Assembly: GCA_019187225.1 (NCBI GenBank)
Contig: JABAQQ010000039.1
Span: 62,001-126,000, forward strand
From: Saprospiraceae bacterium
Lineage (GTDB): Bacteria; Bacteroidota; Bacteroidia; Chitinophagales; Saprospiraceae
DNA: 64,000 nt
Direction: 5' to 3'
Positions within the stretch are counted from its first letter, which is position 1. Each line of letters opens with the position of its first letter. The position numbers and the translations under genes are program-made. Shown one piece after another: positions 18,148 to 25,484 of this stretch. Under the pieces are notes generated by a model, which did not search any database, had not been told where the DNA came from, and saw only the letters and a program-made list of their open reading frames with translations.

Positions 18148-18346
18148 GGCATGAGTCACCCCGAATTTTGTAACAATATAAAAGCCCGGAAGAAATAGTA
18201 ACTGTTCAGGTAAGGGCAGCGCCCCGTAATATTTGTAGCAAAATGAGAGTAAAGGACTACAAATATCACGGAGCGCTGCCCCTACCTGAATAGTTACAAA
18301 AACCAAACGTATCTGTTTTGTTACAAAATTCGGGGTGACTCATGCT
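18148..18346. mobile_element. 199-bp nested palindromic element (MITE-like)
   Basis: Outer arms 18150-18175 and 18319-18344 are perfect 26-bp inverted repeats, and flanking bases extend the pairing. Inside, 18198-18238 and 18257-18297 form a second 41-bp inverted repeat with four transitions. It fills the whole gap between two convergent genes and encodes nothing. I see no clear target-site duplication, so calling it mobile is inference; a large bidirectional transcription barrier is the alternative. Confidence 0.6.
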
Positions 18347-18368
18347 TTAATGACTATAATGACCCCTA

Positions 18369-19325
18369 CTACCCCGCCCTGCGCTGCAACCAATCCATCC
18401 CTACGCCGAGGCTGAAAAAAGACCCTCGTACGGGATCATCGAAAAAGAGGGGGCGCCATTTCAACTGTATTTTGAAGCGACGGCTGTTCAAATAACCATT
18501 TTTGGTTTTTTCGCGTAAAAGCAGGTAGTGTGTTACTCCCAGCCAGGGTGCGATGGCCGACCCGGTGAATCCTTCCGGGTCGGTATCTTTGGAGGTCACT
18601 GGTATCAGCAGAAGCCCTGCAACGCCGGCATGCAATGCCACCTCATGGCGTTTTTGGCGCCACACGCGCCTGCGCAGGCCGGCATTGATGGAAATGACGC
18701 TTATTTTTCGTCCATCCTCCCAAGCGCCGTTGAATTGGAACGGTTCTTTGACACTCGAGAACAACCACGTCGTCCCGAATTCAAAAGCCGTTTTTTCGCC
18801 TCCGAAATAAACGCCAAAGTCCACAAAACCAAGCGGAAGGATGTGTTGCCCGAAGCCGCCTGTATTCAGCGCTACGCCGCCATCCACGTAAAGGCCTCCG
18901 CGAAAATGCGGATTGTATACAAACGCAGGCGCAGGGGGATGGAGCGTCAGTGGCAAGGTGTAGCGCACCTTCACCGGATTGCCGTTGCTGCTGCCGGGTT
19001 CCCAGCGCGGCATGTCGGACAAGATGCGCATGGCGATGCTATCGAATTTCGGACACAGGCTTTGAGCAACCTGCACATTGGATACCTGACCGTCCTTTTC
19101 GATGACGAAAGTGAACAGAGCTTTGCCGCCGCGCCCTCCGCAGAGTTTGGGATCCGGAGGGTTGAGCCGTGCGTCGAGGTATTGCATCAATGCCGCTTCG
19201 CCGCCGGGAAACGACGGCGGGATCTGTATGTCCTTTTTCGGGTCGGCATTCGTAGAATCGGGTTGTTGTGCAAAGAGGCAGGAAACAAGCAGCAAAAAGG
19301 TGCCGCTCAGCCACAATCGGTGCAT
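18369..19325 (-). CDS. secreted TonB C-terminal-domain protein
   Basis: The 318-residue protein has a signal peptide (LWLSGTFLLLVSCLFAQQ; Cys16 could instead be a lipobox). A TonB/energy-transducer C-terminal-like domain spans about 35-130: PSFPGGEAALMQYLDARLN, then FVIEKDGQVSNVQVAQSL and RYTLPLTLH. The second half (about 140-318) alternates aromatic and polar residues (HFRGGLYVDGGVALNTGG, FGVYFGGEKTAFEFGT) like a small outer-membrane beta-barrel. It therefore lacks the N-terminal TM and Pro-rich spacer of a true TonB. It runs against the permease array. A TATTTTTG -7 box lies at 19364-19357. Confidence 0.8.
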   Translation of the reverse strand: MHRLWLSGTFLLLVSCLFAQQPDSTNADPKKDIQIPPSFPGGEAALMQYLDARLNPPDPKLCGGRGGKALFTFVIEKDGQVSNVQVAQSLCPKFDSIAMRILSDMPRWEPGSSNGNPVKVRYTLPLTLHPPAPAFVYNPHFRGGLYVDGGVALNTGGFGQHILPLGFVDFGVYFGGEKTAFEFGTTWLFSSVKEPFQFNGAWEDGRKISVISINAGLRRRVWRQKRHEVALHAGVAGLLLIPVTSKDTDPEGFTGSAIAPWLGVTHYLLLREKTKNGYLNSRRFKIQLKWRPLFFDDPVRGSFFSLGVGMDWLQRRAG

Positions 19326-19415
19326 GGGAAAGTGATTTTGCGTTTATTCAGAAGGACAAAAATAGAATTGTTTTGGCAATATAAGCGCGTCTTTGAACGG
19401 CGATGGGCACCCCAC

Positions 19416-19520
19416 TGTCCGAAAGCGAACACCTTCGTCCGCTTTCGGGCATTTTTATTTTCAGGCAAAAATTATAAATCACTGAAAATAAATCACTTGG
19501 AGCATTGGCAATTAAATTGC
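19416..19520 (+). promoter_or_regulatory. double operator plus sigma-54 promoter ahead of the lipoprotein/permease 3 unit
   Basis: TGTCCGAAAGCGAACA (19416-19431) and, on the other strand, TGCCCGAAAGCGGACG (19451-19436) form a pair of operator copies. After 55 bp follows TTGGCAATTAAATTGCC, in which GG (19507-19508) and GC (19519-19520) are separated by 10 bp, the invariant -24/-12 geometry of sigma-54 promoters. The predicted transcription start is near 19532, about 30 bp before the lipoprotein ATG. The -24/-12 element is also a 15-bp palindrome, so a repressor site is a second reading. Confidence 0.68.
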
Positions 19521-19560
19521 CTCGAAGTGTTTACGACATCTTTTGAAAAAATCTTTCGCC

Positions 19561-20049
19561 ATGCTCCGCTCGCTACTCTTCTTCATTTTGATCGTCCTCG
19601 CTTCTTCCTGCAGCAACCAGTTGCCCGAAGACATCACTGACATCATTGCCATGCCCGAAAATGCCACCTTTGCCCGCTACGACCGCTCGGACATCCGGAA
19701 AATGCAATGGCTGGCCGGTATCTGGAAAGGCGAAGAAGCCGGTCGCATCGCCCGGCAATCGTTCCAGTTCCACAACGACAACGCGCTGGAGATCATCCGC
19801 ATGGAAGGCAACGGCGATATGGTATCGCTCCTCTTCACCTGGCAGGACGGCCGCTACTACTACGGACAAAACCGTCAATGGGTCGTCACCTGGATCGGCG
19901 ACAAAGACATCCGCTTCGACCCACTCACTCCCGGTAAGGAACCCATGACCTGGACACGGTTGAACGACGACAAATGGCACCTGGTGCGCCACACGCCCGG
20001 CGGCGATGAAACGACCGTGATGGAACGGACGAACGAGATGCAACCGTAA
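19561..20049 (+). CDS. small lipoprotein, DUF6265-like
   Basis: The ATG at 19561 gives 162 residues with lipobox LASSC (Cys17); an in-frame TTG at 19543 is less likely. The mature part MQWLAGIWKGEEAGRIARQS...IIRMEGNGDMVSLLF resembles the DUF6265 beta-barrel pattern (WLAGxW near the N-terminus, lipocalin-like). It probably sits in a membrane leaflet facing the periplasm. It is the first gene after the double operator and lies 107 bp ahead of permease 3, so it is likely co-expressed with that permease. Ligand and role are unknown. Confidence 0.75.
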   Translation: MLRSLLFFILIVLASSCSNQLPEDITDIIAMPENATFARYDRSDIRKMQWLAGIWKGEEAGRIARQSFQFHNDNALEIIRMEGNGDMVSLLFTWQDGRYYYGQNRQWVVTWIGDKDIRFDPLTPGKEPMTWTRLNDDKWHLVRHTPGGDETTVMERTNEMQP

Positions 20050-20156
20050 GGGGAGTTATGAAAAAAAATGAGTGATAAATTCTTTCATTTTTGTCACCAT
20101 AATCCCGGCGTCAATTTCTGTTCCAACCGATACCCGGCGCTTTTCCTATCCGAGCT

Positions 20157-22613
20157 ATGATACAAAGCTATCTGAAACTTGCCGTTCGCAACCTGCGCAA
20201 AAACGGCCTTTATTCTTTCCTCAACATCGCCGGCCTGGCCATCGGTATCGCCGCATGCCTGCTTATTGTGTTGTATGTTGCGCACGAATTAAGTTACGAC
20301 CGCTGGAACCCCAACGCGGAGCGGATCATGCGTCCGGCAGCCGACATCAATTTCGGCGGAACGCACCACAAATTGGCCGTTGTCAGTTCGATCGTAGGAC
20401 CTGATGCAGCAAATGAGTTGCCGGAAATTCAGTCGTGGTGCCGCATACGCTCCTACGGCACCTATTTGGTAAAACGCGACGGCGCCGCACAGCAAAATTT
20501 ACGCGAAGAGAACGTATTGACGGTAGACAGTTCGTTCTTCGAACTTTTCCCGCTGAAAGTGCTGGAAGGCGACCCGCGCAGCTGCCTGACCCAACCGAAG
20601 ACGGTCGCTATTTCCCGCAGCCGGGCGGAAAAATATTTCGCTTCTCCTCAAATGGCATTGGGTCAAACGCTTGTGCTGGAAAATGACCAGCGCTGGCAAG
20701 TGACGGCCGTGTACGAGGATATGCCCGTCAATTCGCATTTCCGGGCAGATTTGTTGCTTTCGATGAATGGCAATGAAGAAGTGAAAAATGATCCGCCTTT
20801 TTGGGCTTCCAGCAACAACTTCAATACTTATCTGCTCCTGCGGAAAGGGGTGAACAAAGAAGCATTCAGCAAAAAATTCGACGTGCTCTGCACTGAAAAA
20901 ATCAGCATTACGGCAAAGGAACTTATTGGAACCACGATTGCCGAAATCGAAAAAACCGGCCAGTATGCCCGCTATTACCTCCAAAACCTGACGGATATTC
21001 ATCTCCAATCGGATCTGACAGCCGAACTCGCTCCGAATGGCAGCATCCGTTATGTGTGGATATTCGGCGCCATCGCCGGTTTTATTTTGCTCATCGCCAG
21101 CATCAATTTTATGAACCTCGCCACTGCTCGCTCATCGGGCCGGGCGAAGGAAGTGGGCATGCGCAAAGTGCTCGGCGGCAAACGCGAGGCGCTCATCAGT
21201 CAGTTTTTAAGCGAATCGTTCGTCATCGCAGCCATGGCCGTGTTGCTGGCAGTGGTGATTGCGACAGTAGCAATGCCCTGGTACCGTGACCTGACCGGGC
21301 GCGAATTGACGATGCCCTGGAGCAGCCCTTTGTTTTGGCTTTCGTTGGCAGGTGGTACGGTGGTGGTCAGTTTGATGGCCGGCAGTTATCCGGCGTTTTT
21401 CCTGTCGGCGTTCGATTCGCTGCGCGTGCTCAAAGGCCAGGTGGCAGGATTGGGCCGGGGCGGCACTTTCCGCAGCGCGCTGGTGGTGTTCCAGTTCACC
21501 ATTTCAGTGTCGCTCATCATCGCCACAATGTTCGTTTTCAAACAATTGAATTATATCCAGAACAAAAAATTAGGCTTTGAAAAAAGCCAGATCATCATCC
21601 TCGACGATGCTTATGCGCTGGGGGATAAAATATTCACGCTCAAACAGGAAATGCTTCGACACCCCGCTGTTGAAAGCGCTACGGTGTCGGGGTACCTGCC
21701 CGTGCCGTCGAATCGCACTGACCAGACTTTTTCCAAAAATCGCTCTTTCGACAAGGATGCCGCCGTCTCGATGCAATGGTGGCGGGTAGACAGCGATTAT
21801 CTCCGGACGATGGGCATGGAAATCATCCAGGGTCGCACGTTTGACCCGGCACGGGTGACCGACAGCACAGGCATCATCATCAACGAGGCGGCTGCCCGGC
21901 TTTTCGGCTTCGATGATCCGGTCGGCCAAAAAGTCTACTCGCTCAATAGACACCTGCAAGGCACGCCCCGGCCGGAAGATTTTATCGAACTGACCGTCAT
22001 CGGCGTGGTCAAAGATTTCCATTGGGCGAGTCTGCGCGACAACATCGGCGCTTTGTGCTTCCAACTGGGAACATCAAGAGGATTCGCCAGCTTCCGCTAC
22101 AAAGGTTCGGATACAGCACCCGTTATCGCCGCTTTGGAAAAACAATGGAAAAATCTGTCGCCCGACCAGCCGTTCAGTTACCGCTTCCTCGACGAGTCGT
22201 TTGCCCGCATGTACGAGGCAGAGCAGAGGGTGGGCGCCATCGCCGGCATCTTTGGCTTGCTTTCCGTCCTCGTTTCCTGCCTCGGCCTGTTCGGACTGGC
22301 GGCTTTCACCACCGAACAGCGCACCAAAGAGATCGGCATCCGCAAGGTGCTGGGGGCAAGCATAAGTGGTATTACAGGCATGCTGGCCAAAGATTTTATG
22401 AAATTGGTACTGATCTCTATCCTCATCGCCACCCCGCTCGCCTGGTATTTTATGAAAAAATGGCTTTCTGATTTTGCCTACCGCATTGATATGCATTGGT
22501 GGATGTTTGTTCTGGCGGGAGTAGCAGCGATTGCCGTGGCATTTCTGACGGTGAGTTACCAAAGCATCCGGGCGGCGTTGGCCAATCCTGTCAAAAGCCT
22601 GCGGTCGGAGTAA
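20157..22613 (+). CDS. FtsX-like/MacB-type ABC permease, paralogue 3
   Basis: The product has 818 residues and begins MIQSYLKLAVRNLRKNGLYS. It has TM1 at 20-41, REVGMRKVLGG-type loop SGRAKEVGMRKVLGGKR near 330-346, and the terminal TKEIGIRKVLGASISGITG. This is the most divergent C-terminus of the five (MLAKDFMKLVLISILIATP, WYFMKKWLSDF), though the ending NPVKSLRSE is kept. No hairpin precedes it, unlike paralogues 2, 4 and 5; it sits behind the sigma-54-type promoter at 19.5 kb via the lipoprotein gene. Its stop codon is embedded in a weak hairpin (AAAAGCCT...AGGCTTTT). Confidence 0.93.
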   Translation: MIQSYLKLAVRNLRKNGLYSFLNIAGLAIGIAACLLIVLYVAHELSYDRWNPNAERIMRPAADINFGGTHHKLAVVSSIVGPDAANELPEIQSWCRIRSYGTYLVKRDGAAQQNLREENVLTVDSSFFELFPLKVLEGDPRSCLTQPKTVAISRSRAEKYFASPQMALGQTLVLENDQRWQVTAVYEDMPVNSHFRADLLLSMNGNEEVKNDPPFWASSNNFNTYLLLRKGVNKEAFSKKFDVLCTEKISITAKELIGTTIAEIEKTGQYARYYLQNLTDIHLQSDLTAELAPNGSIRYVWIFGAIAGFILLIASINFMNLATARSSGRAKEVGMRKVLGGKREALISQFLSESFVIAAMAVLLAVVIATVAMPWYRDLTGRELTMPWSSPLFWLSLAGGTVVVSLMAGSYPAFFLSAFDSLRVLKGQVAGLGRGGTFRSALVVFQFTISVSLIIATMFVFKQLNYIQNKKLGFEKSQIIILDDAYALGDKIFTLKQEMLRHPAVESATVSGYLPVPSNRTDQTFSKNRSFDKDAAVSMQWWRVDSDYLRTMGMEIIQGRTFDPARVTDSTGIIINEAAARLFGFDDPVGQKVYSLNRHLQGTPRPEDFIELTVIGVVKDFHWASLRDNIGALCFQLGTSRGFASFRYKGSDTAPVIAALEKQWKNLSPDQPFSYRFLDESFARMYEAEQRVGAIAGIFGLLSVLVSCLGLFGLAAFTTEQRTKEIGIRKVLGASISGITGMLAKDFMKLVLISILIATPLAWYFMKKWLSDFAYRIDMHWWMFVLAGVAAIAVAFLTVSYQSIRAALANPVKSLRSE

Positions 22614-22623
22614 GGAGGCTTTT
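22593..22623 (+). terminator. weak hairpin spanning the permease 3 stop codon
   Basis: AAAAGCCT (22593-22600, coding for the end of NPVKSL) pairs with AGGCTTTT (22616-22623) across the TAA stop. A second small stem CCCG-N7-CGGG follows. There is no long T-run, so termination would be inefficient. Confidence 0.4.
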
Positions 22624-22788
22624 AAACCCGTTTTTAGCGGGGTCAAATCACTGCCGGTCGGAGTGAAGCAAAATACGGGAAAGGTGTAACATCATAAATG
22701 GCGGCTATCTGCCGGCAATTATTAACCCCAATAAACATAAGAAATCGAAATTTGCCACACATCCATTTTTGCCAATCAACAAACCCAC

Positions 22789-22879
22789 AACCATTTCTTT
22801 TATCCTGCATAAAAACCCGTTGAGGTCATTCGCATCCCGAAAAATAAAAGGGTTTTTATGCAGGATAAAAGAAATGGTT
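22789..22879. repeat. perfect 30-bp hairpin ahead of permease 4
   Basis: Positions 22789-22818 are the exact reverse complement of 22850-22879 around a 31-nt loop. The loop-proximal part is CATAAAAACCC/GGGTTTTTATG, and the 3' arm contains the purine tract GGATAAAAGAAATGG. It ends 9 bp before the chosen start codon. Confidence 0.95.
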
Positions 22880-22888
22880 TACCCCGTC

Positions 22889-25279
22889 ATGTTTCAAAAC
22901 TATCTCAAACTCGCCCTCCGCAACCTCCGCAAGAACAAAACCTTCAGTACCATCAACCTGCTGGGACTGGCTTTCGGTTTGGCGGCTGCCGTTGCCGTGC
23001 TCTTGTATGTGCAGGATGAACTTTCTTTTGAAAAATTCCACGCAAAGGCGGAGCGAATCGTGCGGGTGAACACGCAAATCGAGTACAACGGAGCCGAGCG
23101 AAAACTCGGTACCGCTCCCAATGTGCTGGCTTCCTTCCTGCAGGAGCGTTTGCCGGAGATCGAGATCGCCACACGGGTATTTGCCAACAACTTCACCGGC
23201 GCCGCCAATGTACGCGCTGCAGATCAGAATTACGCCGAAGATCAAATGTTCTGGGCCGACCCCAACGCGCTGCATGTCTTCACATTCAACATGTTGTCTG
23301 GTTCGGCGGAAGGAGCGTTGGCGCGCCCCAACACGGCGATGCTGAATGCTTCGACGGCACGCCGGTATTTCGGGAGCGTCGAAAATGCCTTAGGCAAAAC
23401 CATCCGTGTGGACAACTACATTGATCTTGAAATATCGGGCGTTTTTGCCGATTTCCCGGCCAATACCCATTCGACTTTCGATATTGTCGGTTCATTCCAG
23501 AGTATTCGATTCGGGAAACCCGAGAATTACAGTTGGGGCAACGCCAGTTTTTACACCTATCTCCTGCTCCGTTCCGGCGCCGACCCCGCTGCATTGGAGC
23601 CCAAAATCGCCGGGCTCGTGGCAAAAGACGCCCCCGCAGACCGCATTCCGTTTCAATACTCGCTCAAACCTCTGCTCGATGTACACCTGTATTCCGGCGA
23701 CATGGCGTCGTTCGACAAACAGCCTTACGGCGATATCCTGCAAGTGCGCATTTTGATCGGTCTGGCGGTATTGTTGCTGCTCATCGCCTGTATCAATTAC
23801 ATGAACCTCGCCACCGCCCAGTCGCAACGCCGGGCCAGGGAGGTGAGCCTGAGCAAAACCCTGGGGGCCAACGCAAATCACCTCGCATTGAAATTTTATA
23901 CTGAAACGGCATTGATCACGATGCTGGGTGTGGGTGGCAGCATCCTGTTGTTGTGGTTGGGCTTGCCGTTTTTCAATGAACTGGCCGACAAAAAACTCAA
24001 CACGGGTTTTCTGACAAAACCCTGGTTTTGGATGGGTATCGGCAGCATCTGGCTTGCCGTGACATTGGTGGCAGGTGTTTATCCAGCCGTGTTCCTTTCG
24101 TCGTTTTCGCCTTCAAAAGTATTGCGTCAATCATTCGGTTCCGGCCCCGGCGGCTCGGGATGGTTTAGAAAGGGCCTGGTCGTTTTCCAGTTTTGTATTT
24201 CCACTGCCCTGATCGTCAGTACACTGATATTTTACAAACAACTGAATTTTATCCGGGATAAAAAATTAGGCTATTCTCCGGTGCAAGTCGTTGCGCTCGA
24301 TATTTCCGCAGCTGAAAACCGCCAGCAAACGGAAGCCCTGCAAACGGAGATCAAACAACTGGCTTTCGTGAAAGGCACGGCACTCACCCAAACCTTTCCG
24401 GGCCGCAAAGGCAGCGGGCGCACCCTTTCCCGATCCAACGAACCCGAAGGCGCGGCGCTCACCACCTGCCGGGCCCGCCCCGACCTGTTCAGCGTACTGG
24501 ACATTCCCTTCCTGGCCGGCCAGCCCATGAAAATACCCGCCGAAGGCGATACCATCACGCAGATCGTCATTAACCGCTCGGCAGCGCAATACCTCGGCTG
24601 GACGCCCGAAGAGGCCATCGGCCGCCCGGTGGAAGCGGACCTGCAGAATGCGGTCATTACCGGTGTGGTGGAGGATTTTCACTTCGGTACCATGCGCGAA
24701 AAGATCGGCCATTACGCCTTTCACAATGCGCGAACGGAAGGGCTCGACTTTTTGCTCGTCAAAGTGAATACCGGGCGCCTCAGCGACGCAATGCGCGATC
24801 TGGAGGCCGTGTTCAAACGCACTATGCCCACTTCTGCCTTCGATTATGTTTTTCTGGACGAACAACTGAACGCGTTGTACCGCAGCGAACAACGCATGGC
24901 GAAAGTGGCGCTCGTTTTTGCGGGTCTGGCCATTTTTATCGCCTGCCTGGGTTTGTTCGCCCTGGCCGCCTTCGCCGCCGAACGCCGCACCAAAGAGATC
25001 GGCGTCCGAAAAGTGCTCGGTGCGAGCGTGACGGGTATCACGGGGCTACTGGCCAAAGATTTCCTGAAACTCGTTTTGATCGCTATTGTGATTGCCTCGC
25101 CGATTGCGTATTGGGCAATGAATCAGTGGCTCGCCGATTTTGCCTACCGCATTGACATTCAATGGTGGATGTTCGCGGCAACAGCGGCCATTGCTGTATT
25201 TATAGCATTTATGACAGTGAGTTACCAAAGCGTGAGAGCGGCGCTGGCGAATCCTGTTCAGTCACTGCGGAGCGAATGA
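22889..25279 (+). CDS. FtsX-like/MacB-type ABC permease, paralogue 4
   Basis: Starting at ATG 22889 (MFQNYLKLALRNLRKNKTF) it has 796 residues. I rejected the upstream in-frame starts at 22769 and 22874 because both lie in or before the hairpin and the paralogues begin at the MFQNY/MIQNY motif. TM1 is at 20-40 (LLGLAFGLAAAVAVLLYV). The first FtsX loop is altered (AREVSLSKTLGANANHLAL in place of VGxRKxxGA), the only paralogue to lose the Gly-x-Arg-Lys there. The terminal segment is TKEIGVRKVLGASVTGITG. It probably shares transcription with permease 3, 275 bp upstream. Confidence 0.92.
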   Translation: MFQNYLKLALRNLRKNKTFSTINLLGLAFGLAAAVAVLLYVQDELSFEKFHAKAERIVRVNTQIEYNGAERKLGTAPNVLASFLQERLPEIEIATRVFANNFTGAANVRAADQNYAEDQMFWADPNALHVFTFNMLSGSAEGALARPNTAMLNASTARRYFGSVENALGKTIRVDNYIDLEISGVFADFPANTHSTFDIVGSFQSIRFGKPENYSWGNASFYTYLLLRSGADPAALEPKIAGLVAKDAPADRIPFQYSLKPLLDVHLYSGDMASFDKQPYGDILQVRILIGLAVLLLLIACINYMNLATAQSQRRAREVSLSKTLGANANHLALKFYTETALITMLGVGGSILLLWLGLPFFNELADKKLNTGFLTKPWFWMGIGSIWLAVTLVAGVYPAVFLSSFSPSKVLRQSFGSGPGGSGWFRKGLVVFQFCISTALIVSTLIFYKQLNFIRDKKLGYSPVQVVALDISAAENRQQTEALQTEIKQLAFVKGTALTQTFPGRKGSGRTLSRSNEPEGAALTTCRARPDLFSVLDIPFLAGQPMKIPAEGDTITQIVINRSAAQYLGWTPEEAIGRPVEADLQNAVITGVVEDFHFGTMREKIGHYAFHNARTEGLDFLLVKVNTGRLSDAMRDLEAVFKRTMPTSAFDYVFLDEQLNALYRSEQRMAKVALVFAGLAIFIACLGLFALAAFAAERRTKEIGVRKVLGASVTGITGLLAKDFLKLVLIAIVIASPIAYWAMNQWLADFAYRIDIQWWMFAATAAIAVFIAFMTVSYQSVRAALANPVQSLRSE

Positions 25280-25382
25280 TTTAACCTCGTAGTGAAAGGG
25301 ATAAAAGCCTCCGTTCGGAATGCAGATGAAATATAAAGTGCACTAAAATACAACAAATAGTCAATCCATTCTTAAAAACCAC

Positions 25383-25473
25383 AACCTTCCTTTTCACCGG
25401 GTATAAAAACCTGCACAGATCACTCCTTTTTCCCGAATGTTCCAGGTTTTTATACCCGGTGAAAAGGAAGGTT
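25383..25473. repeat. perfect 31-bp hairpin ahead of permease 5
   Basis: Positions 25383-25413 are the exact reverse complement of 25443-25473, with a 29-nt loop. The loop-proximal part reads TATAAAAACC/GGTTTTTATA and the 3' arm has the purine tract GGTGAAAAGGAAGG. It ends 11 bp before the start codon of permease 5. Confidence 0.95.
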
Positions 25474-25484
25474 TACCTTAACAA

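Noticed and set aside
19375..19390. Second GG-N10-GC element upstream of the double operator
   Set aside because: It precedes the operators, has no TTGC-like -12 half, and a GG-N10-GC match is expected by chance in a window of this size.
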